A DNA stretch of 64,000 nt from Pseudomonas sp. BP8 (GTDB lineage: Bacteria; Pseudomonadota; Gammaproteobacteria; Pseudomonadales; Pseudomonadaceae): the NCBI RefSeq assembly GCF_017875955.1, contig NZ_JAGINK010000001.1, positions 3,936,501-4,000,500 on the forward strand. The letters are read 5' to 3'. Of this stretch, positions 59,501 through 64,000 are shown one piece after another; positions within the stretch are counted from its first letter, which is position 1, and the number at the start of each line of letters is the position of its first letter. A program made the position numbers and the translations under genes. The notes below the pieces were generated by a model. The model searched no databases and was not told the DNA's origin. It worked only from the letters and a program-made list of their open reading frames with translations.

Positions 59501-60183
59501 GCGTCGAGATAGCCGCTACTGGTGGCCTCGAGGTTGAGGGTCTTCTGCAGTTCACCCTTGGCGGTCAGCGCCAGTTGCCAGGCCTGGCCTTGCACAGCAG
59601 GCAATTGCACGGTGCCGTCAAGCTGTAGCGGCCAATCGCCCTGCGGCTGCAGATTGCCTTGCAGGTTCAGGTGCAGGTCGTCGCGCTGCAGCTGCAGATG
59701 GTCGATCCGTAAGCCCTCGACCGTCCAGTGGGCGGCCAGTTGCAGGTCGCCCAACAGGTCGCTGCCATCCAGGCGCAGTTGGCCAAGCTTGACCTCGCCG
59801 AGCTCGATCGCCAACGGCAGGTTCAGCGCCGGCAGCTGCAACGGGCCGCTGTCGGCCGCCGCTTCGCCAGGGGCAAAGGCCATGTCGACCCGCTCGGCCT
59901 GCAGGCGCTCGATACACAAGGTCGCACGCAACAGGCACAGCGGTGACCACGCCAGTTGCGCGGCCTGCACCTCGACTCGGCTGGCGCCGTCGAGCCAGCT
60001 CACACGACTGGCCTGCCAGGTCCCGCCCAGGCGTCCCTGGAAGTTTTCCACTTCCAGCCCCGGTACCAGCCCCAACGCCCAGCGGCTGCCCGCCTGAGTG
60101 CCGAGCAGCAACGCCAGACTCAAGGCGATCAGCACAATCAGCCCGAGCAGGCCCAGTACACCGTATTTGAACACACGCATCAC
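56509..60183 (-). CDS. tamB: translocation and assembly module protein TamB
   Basis: A 1224-residue inner-membrane-anchored periplasmic protein (single N-terminal helix, GVLGLLGLIVLIALSLALLLG) with a long repetitive beta structure of AsmA/TamB type, spanning the envelope and moving phospholipids or assisting outer-membrane protein insertion with TamA. The C-terminal DUF490 region has DGRYRAYGQRLTIRRARLLFAG and QALSYLVLGRPLG and ends KRDF. The start overlaps the tamA stop by four bases. Confidence 0.93.
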   Translation of the reverse strand: MMRVFKYGVLGLLGLIVLIALSLALLLGTQAGSRWALGLVPGLEVENFQGRLGGTWQASRVSWLDGASRVEVQAAQLAWSPLCLLRATLCIERLQAERVDMAFAPGEAAADSGPLQLPALNLPLAIELGEVKLGQLRLDGSDLLGDLQLAAHWTVEGLRIDHLQLQRDDLHLNLQGNLQPQGDWPLQLDGTVQLPAVQGQAWQLALTAKGELQKTLNLEATSSGYLDAQLSGQLQALAEQLPAKLSIRSDAFKPAATLPDTLQLNQLRLEAEGDLLKGYQLAGTASLPAEQGPIALNLAGRVDAKGAQLAALDLNASDAQRVKLQANADWQQGLVADAQIDWQDFPWLRLYPLEEAPQVTLKRFNAQVAYRDGNYKGAFNGDLDGPAGAFNLTSPFEGDLRQVRLPQLALTAGQGKAAGSLALRFADTLAWDVDLQLSALDPAYWLAELPGTLAGPLRSKGELKDQRLQLQAQLDLKGRLRGQPALLKAEAEGAGDKWTLGALAVQLGDNRINGSGSLQQRLAGRIDLDLPRLGQLWPRLQGQVKGRLDLAGTLAAPQGTLNLQGQQLAQAENRLQRLDLDARLDNAQRAQITLKAANIRLGETALGNLDVTGKGDIRQQAMTLALAGPQLKLDLALDGQLAKGDWRGRLATGRIQAGGQDWQLQAPARLQRLASGQLDFGAHCWRSGQASLCGEDQRLAPEPRLRYHLKQFPIDSLAQWLPKDFAWQGMLNADVNLDIPASGPKGTIRVDASGGTLRVRDAERWVDFPYQVLRLDSTLGPRRVDTTLNFRGERLGELMLSTRLDPLGKNKPLSGDFRLSGLELSVARPFLPMVERLAGQLNGSGRLSGSLLAPQVNGNLALTGGEVSGAELPVSLEGLSLQALIAGEQVQLQGDWRSGAAGRGQLSGNLTWGQALAMNLRLQGQQLPVTVEPYATLDVAPDLNISLAGDKLAVTGKVLVPKGEITVRELPPSTVKVSEDTVIIGHQTEEGAPPMAVAMDIDVEVGQDKLSFSGFGLTANLRGHVHIGDNLDTRGELSLADGRYRAYGQRLTIRRARLLFAGPLDQPYLDIEAIRQVDDVIAGIRLSGSAEQPNTTVFSEPAMSQEQALSYLVLGRPLGTSGEDNNMLAEAALGLGLAGSAGLTGSLASNLGIDDFQLDTEGSGNSTSVVASGNLTEKLSLRYGVGVFEPANTIALRYKLSKMVYLEAASGLASSLDIFYKRDF

Positions 60184-61931
60184 AGCTCAGGCCCCATCGA
60201 GAAGTGCAGGCGAATACCGCCATCGTCGTCCAGCGCCTTGGCCAGGTCCAGCCGCAGCGGCCCAACCGGTGACACCCAGCGCACACCAATGCCTACACCG
60301 GTCTTGAGGCTGGGCAGCTCCAGGGTATTGAAGGCGTTGCCCTGGTCAATGAACGTCGCCACACGCCATTTTTCGGTTACCGAGTACTGGTACTCGGCGC
60401 TACCGGCGACCATGTAGCGGCCACCAATGCGGTCGCCATCGCTGTTCTTGGGCGACAGGGTCTGATAATCGTAGCCACGCACACTCTGGTCACCGCCCGC
60501 AAAGAAGCGCAGCGAGGGCGGGATATTTTTCTGGTAGCCATTGGTGGCGCTGCCGCCAAACTGCACCCGACCCAAGAAACGGTGGTTCTGGCCGAGGGTG
60601 GTCAGGCCCTTGAGCAGGACATTGCCGTGCAGCAGGTTGGTGTCGGAGACCAACCCCTCCTTGGCCGCCTGCAGGTCGAACTGCAAACGGTAGCCGTTAT
60701 GCGGATCGAGCCGATTGTCACTGCGCACATAGGAGAAACTCACGCCCGGCATCAACAGGTTGCTCAAGCCCGAGTCATCACCCAGCTTGTATTCTTCGCG
60801 CTGATACTTCAGCGAGATCACCCGCTGCCAACCACTGGGCAGCTTGCTGTGCCACTCCGGACCGACGGTGAGCAGCTTGCTGACGGTGTCGGTGCCGGCA
60901 ATCTCTTCATTCTGGTAACCGCCGGCGAAGCGCAACTTGTCGGTGAGCGGTGGGTCGAGCGGCACGTCGTACCACAGGCCGACGTTTTGCCGTGGCGCTG
61001 ACAACTCGGCTTCCCAGCCATAACTGTGGCCTTGCGGGTTGACCCAGTGACGCGTCCAGTTGGCCTTGCCGCGCGGCCCGACGTCCGTCGAGAAGCCCAG
61101 GCCCAAGCCCATGGTCCGCGGCTTGCGGGTTTCCAGGCGGACCTCTACCGGAATCTCTTCAGCCACCGCCGCGGTGGGCGCAGCATCAACCCGCACGCCT
61201 TCGAAGTAACCGCTCGATTGCAGGTCGTTGTTGAGTTCGGCGATCAGTTCGGAGTCGTATGGGGTACCCGGCTTGAACGAGACCATGCGCTGCAGCAAGT
61301 CTTCGTCCAGCGGCGTATCGCCGCCGAATTTCACCGCGCCCAGGTGATAGCGCGGGCCGCTCTGGTAGACCAGTTCGATGTCGGCGACGCCGGCCTGGGG
61401 ATCAACCGCCAGGCGCTGACGACTGAAGCGCCCGCTGAAGTAGCCGTAGCGCGACGCCTGATTCTGGATCAGCCGCTTGGCGTCCTCATAGATGCCATGG
61501 TCGAGCCGCTCGCCCGCACGTAACGCTTTGCTGTCCGGCACGCGAAATGCCTTGAGCTCACTGGCCGGGCCTTCGATGCGTACGGTCACGTTGCGCAGGC
61601 GCACCGGCTCACCGGGGTCGATGCGGATGATCAGTTGCGCTGATTTGTCCTTGTCGGCAGGCGGCTTGACCTCGGTGTCGATCTGCGCCTGGTAGTAACC
61701 CAGGGCCTGGACAGCTTTGCGCGCCTGCTCCTCGGCACCGCGACTGAAGCGAAGCAAGGCTTCTTCGTCACGGTCGCCCAGGCTACCGATATAACCTTCG
61801 ACATTCGCCTTGAGCGCCTTGTTGGCGGGTTTCACCCGCACCAGCAATTCGCTCTGGGCCCATACGGTACTACTGGCGGCCAGGATGATCAGGCCCCAGG
61901 TCAATCTTCCTGAATACGTCATGCGGGGCAT
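60180..61931 (-). CDS. tamA: outer-membrane translocation and assembly module protein TamA
   Basis: A 583-residue Omp85-family protein. A signal peptide (WGLIILAASSTVWA) is followed by three POTRA domains (about 28-275) and a 16-strand barrel. It shows GLGFSTDVGPRGKANWTRHW at the barrel start, and the lid-lock loop has the conserved RGYDYQTLSP. It ends in HFSMGPEL. The start may be the ATG at 61931 or the one three codons later. It partners with TamB, encoded downstream in the same operon. Confidence 0.93.
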   Translation of the reverse strand: MPRMTYSGRLTWGLIILAASSTVWAQSELLVRVKPANKALKANVEGYIGSLGDRDEEALLRFSRGAEEQARKAVQALGYYQAQIDTEVKPPADKDKSAQLIIRIDPGEPVRLRNVTVRIEGPASELKAFRVPDSKALRAGERLDHGIYEDAKRLIQNQASRYGYFSGRFSRQRLAVDPQAGVADIELVYQSGPRYHLGAVKFGGDTPLDEDLLQRMVSFKPGTPYDSELIAELNNDLQSSGYFEGVRVDAAPTAAVAEEIPVEVRLETRKPRTMGLGLGFSTDVGPRGKANWTRHWVNPQGHSYGWEAELSAPRQNVGLWYDVPLDPPLTDKLRFAGGYQNEEIAGTDTVSKLLTVGPEWHSKLPSGWQRVISLKYQREEYKLGDDSGLSNLLMPGVSFSYVRSDNRLDPHNGYRLQFDLQAAKEGLVSDTNLLHGNVLLKGLTTLGQNHRFLGRVQFGGSATNGYQKNIPPSLRFFAGGDQSVRGYDYQTLSPKNSDGDRIGGRYMVAGSAEYQYSVTEKWRVATFIDQGNAFNTLELPSLKTGVGIGVRWVSPVGPLRLDLAKALDDDGGIRLHFSMGPEL

Positions 61932-61974
61932 GCTACCAGAGCTCGCCGCTCATGGCAGCGCTCTACCACGCAGG

Positions 61975-62625
61975 TCACGCGATTACTGGCTTGGAAGATA
62001 AAGGGTTGGGATGAAAAAACACCCGCTCGCGAATCGGCCCCAGCGCAATTTCGCCGATTTCCTGGTATCCCTGACGCTCATAGAACGCCAGATAATGGGC
62101 ATCACCGGTATCCAGCACCACGCCTTGGGTGCCAGGATCATCGGCGCACCAGTCGTGCACAGCCTGTAACAATTGCTCGCCGTACTGCTGCCCTTGGTAC
62201 TGCGGGTGTACCCCCAGCAGCGGCAGCACATGCACCTGGTCCGATGGCAGGCAGCCGGCCAACGCCGCCTGATAGTCCAGATAGCGCCGCGTGCACCGCA
62301 AGCCGGTGCCGAGGATCATCCGCAAGCGCCACAGCCAGCTGTCGGCCACGCCCAGCCTGCGCAGGGGCGGCACGATCAGCGCCACCCCGACCAGACGGTC
62401 GTCGACCATCACCCCGATTGCAGGCAGTTGCAACGCGAAATGCTGGCGCACCCATTCGCGCACCATCACCCGCAAACGCCGCTCGTAGCCTGGGCGCTGG
62501 GCTTCGAACAAATAGGCAAAGGTCGGCTCGTGGCGATACGCTTGATAGAGCAACGAGCGCACTTCACGGCGGTAGCCTGCGTCGAGCAGACAGGTGGTGG
62601 CCGCTGCGGGGGAGTTTTCGGGCAT
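61975..62625 (-). CDS. GNAT-family N-acetyltransferase
   Basis: A 216-residue acetyltransferase using acetyl-CoA. The core motif is LLGVHPQYQGQQYGEQLL, the CoA-binding R/Q-x-x-G-x-G/A type motif in a variant form, with LDTGDAHYLAFYERQGYQ after it. The ATG at 62625 follows GGAGGATTGCC; a TTG three codons upstream is less likely. The acceptor is unknown. It lies upstream of tamA with a 43-bp gap and may be co-transcribed with it. Confidence 0.87.
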   Translation of the reverse strand: MPENSPAAATTCLLDAGYRREVRSLLYQAYRHEPTFAYLFEAQRPGYERRLRVMVREWVRQHFALQLPAIGVMVDDRLVGVALIVPPLRRLGVADSWLWRLRMILGTGLRCTRRYLDYQAALAGCLPSDQVHVLPLLGVHPQYQGQQYGEQLLQAVHDWCADDPGTQGVVLDTGDAHYLAFYERQGYQEIGEIALGPIRERVFFHPNPLSSKPVIA

Positions 62626-62788
62626 TGCGGGCAATCCTCCATGGAATGGGCATACAGTGCCTTGGAGGTGGCGCAGCGCAGTTCGTTCACCTCTTCGCGC
62701 ACGTTAGCAGCGCAGGCCGAAGGGCGCCACGCTGGTGGTGGCGGCCGATGTCCGCTAGCATCCCCGGTTTTATCAGGATTGGCTTGCC

Positions 62789-63601
62789 ATGAAGATCGTC
62801 TCGTTCAACATCAACGGCCTGCGCGCCCGCCCGCACCAGCTGGCGGCACTGATCGAGAAGCATCAGCCAGACGTGATCGGCCTGCAGGAAACCAAGGTCA
62901 GCGACGAGCAATTTCCGCTGGCGGATGTCCAGGCGCTGGGTTACCACGTGCATTACCACGGCCAGAAAGGCCACTACGGTGTTGCCCTGCTCTCGCGCCA
63001 GGCACCGCTGTCGCTGGTCAAAGGTTTTGCCAGCGACGAAGAAGACGCCCAGCGGCGGTTCATCTGGGGCATCTTCGCCGACGCCAATGGCACCCCCATC
63101 ACCATCATGAACGGCTACTTCCCGCAGGGGGAAAGCCGCGACCACCCCACCAAGTTTCCCGCCAAGCAGCGCTTCTATAACGACCTGCAGGCCTTGCTCG
63201 AAAACCAGTTCGACAATCAACAGCCGTTGGTAGTCATGGGCGACGTCAACATCTCACCCCAGGATTGCGATATCGGCATCGGCCCAGACAACGCCAAGCG
63301 CTGGCTGAAGACCGGCAAGTGCAGCTTCCTGCCGGAGGAGCGCGAGTGGATGGAGCGCCTCAAGGGCTGGGGCCTTGTCGACAGCTTCCGTCATCTGCAC
63401 CCAGAAGTGTCCGACCGTTTCAGCTGGTTCGACTACCGCAGCCGTGGCTTCGAGGACGAGCCCAAGCGCGGCCTGCGCATCGACCTGATCATGGCCTCCG
63501 CAGGCCTGCTGCCACAGGTGAAGGCTGCTGGTGTGGACTATGAATTGCGCGCGATGGAAAAACCGTCCGACCATGCGCCGATCTGGCTGGAGCTGAGCTA
63601 A
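62789..63601 (+). CDS. xthA: exodeoxyribonuclease III
   Basis: A 270-residue Mg-dependent AP endonuclease and 3'-5' exonuclease used in base-excision repair. Catalytic segments visible are FNINGLRARPHQ, GLQETKVSD, VVMGDVNISPQDCDIG, GLRIDLIMAS and the terminal KPSDHAPIWLEL. The length is standard. It is divergent from the GNAT-tamA-tamB set. Confidence 0.95.
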   Translation: MKIVSFNINGLRARPHQLAALIEKHQPDVIGLQETKVSDEQFPLADVQALGYHVHYHGQKGHYGVALLSRQAPLSLVKGFASDEEDAQRRFIWGIFADANGTPITIMNGYFPQGESRDHPTKFPAKQRFYNDLQALLENQFDNQQPLVVMGDVNISPQDCDIGIGPDNAKRWLKTGKCSFLPEEREWMERLKGWGLVDSFRHLHPEVSDRFSWFDYRSRGFEDEPKRGLRIDLIMASAGLLPQVKAAGVDYELRAMEKPSDHAPIWLELS

Positions 63602-63773
63602 CGTCAGCTTGATGGCTATGAGCCAAGACGCAGGGCTGCCGGAGACGGCGCCGGCACCCTGCCCGATTACGGCGAAAAGCAGACGAAATATCTCGCATCT
63701 GATAGTCATTCGCCATTATCTCGGTTCTCGCGAGCTCCTGGCAGGAGTAGAATGCGCAAAACCGGGAGCCGCA

Positions 63774-64000
63774 ATGAACCACGACCGCTTCATCCCCAAC
63801 GAAGACGATGCCATCACCGATGCCGCTGCGCACTGGTGCATGCGTCTGCACGCCGATGATTGCACGGCGGGCGAGCGCGAGGCCTTCGACCTGTGGCTGG
63901 CGGCCGACCCACGGCATTTCGATGAGTATCGGGCTATGCAGGAGATCTGGCAGACCGCCGACCTGCTGCCACGCCAGGCAGACGTGATTACGCTGAACCC
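63774..64000 (+). CDS. FecR/PrtR-like anti-sigma factor, 5' end only
   Basis: An open frame runs off the window after 75 codons. It reads as the N-terminal DUF4880 domain of FecR-type regulators: ITDAAAHWCMRLHADDCTAGEREAFDLWLAADPRHFDEY, with AMQEIWQ after it. GGGAGCCGC precedes the ATG. Unlike the one at 26.1 kb, no sigma factor gene lies directly upstream (that side is xthA), so its partner may be downstream beyond the window. I infer an anti-sigma role. The transmembrane and periplasmic parts are not in view. Confidence 0.78.
   Translation, partial: MNHDRFIPNEDDAITDAAAHWCMRLHADDCTAGEREAFDLWLAADPRHFDEYRAMQEIWQTADLLPRQADVITLN

Noticed and set aside
58327..59628. A 433-codon open frame opposite tamB
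   Set aside because: Antisense shadow of the repetitive tamB gene; glutamine- and leucine-rich product without a recognisable fold.

Overview
This window is chromosomal DNA from a Pseudomonas, most likely of the P. putida group. The evidence is the GC-rich coding style, the putida-type REP elements (core GTAGGAGCGGGCTTGYCCCGCGA and the variant GTGGGAGCGGCCTTGTGTCGCGA) in many intergenic gaps, the urease order ureD-A-B-C-E-J-F-G, and the block cysS-glnS / ppiB-lpxH / pvdQ, which I recall being arranged this way in P. putida. Species cannot be fixed by eye. No rRNA, tRNA, CRISPR array, insertion sequence or prophage block was seen.

Layout. (1) 0-6.3 kb: D-galactarate/glucarate catabolism (MFS transporter, GarD, 2-oxoglutarate semialdehyde dehydrogenase), then an 0.8-kb repeat-built intergenic element, then a FadR/GntR-type regulator with a candidate operator in front of its own gene. 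(2) 6.5-12.1 kb: a small exported protein, a LysR regulator with a quinone oxidoreductase, a YeeE/YedE sulfur-type transporter, a methyltransferase and an anchored beta-propeller protein. (3) 12.4-22.7 kb: a sulfur-scavenging region. Two periplasmic binding proteins of the sulfonate/taurine type and two FMN-dependent NtaA/DszA-type monooxygenases flank a ureidoglycine aminohydrolase-like bicupin, two small proteins and a pirin. Divergent from the second pair is a cysteine-dioxygenase-like gene overlapping a four-domain rhodanese gene. No ABC permease or ATPase is present here. (4) 23.0-27.6 kb: SodC and an iron-signalling set (TonB receptor, FecR-type anti-sigma, FecI-type sigma factor with a Fur-like box). 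(5) 27.9-33.5 kb: the complete urease operon with a strong candidate sigma-54 promoter upstream of ureD. (6) 33.8-47.4 kb: conserved housekeeping genes (ABC-F ATPase, ilvE, a two-component system, cysS, glnS, ppiB, lpxH), a PvdQ-type acylase, a Fur-like winged-helix protein and a small membrane protein. (7) 47.8-56.4 kb: an accessory-looking segment with an orphan Mor-family activator, NhaA, a DctPQM TRAP transporter, a TAXI-TRAP transporter and a DUF1850 protein. (8) 56.5-64.0 kb: TamB/TamA, a GNAT acetyltransferase, XthA and the start of a FecR-like gene cut by the window end.

How the parts work together. The first operon takes up an aldarate, dehydrates it and, after a KdgD-type step that must be encoded elsewhere, oxidises 2-oxoglutarate semialdehyde to 2-oxoglutarate. 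The sulfur region would capture organosulfur compounds, release sulfite with FMNH2-dependent monooxygenases, and process thiols with the dioxygenase and rhodanese. The ureidoglycine aminohydrolase and urease both belong to purine/urea nitrogen recovery, and sigma-54 control of urease would fit nitrogen limitation. The two TRAP systems consume a sodium gradient that the adjacent NhaA could help maintain. No clearly new defence or mobile system was found. The most unusual features are the alternating active/degenerate rhodanese, the symmetric sulfur region with orphan binding proteins, the inverted-repeat element bounded by duplicated terminators, a nine-codon leader ORF coupled to a small gene, a hairpin separating a TAXI binding-protein gene from its permease gene, and an orphan Mor-type activator.
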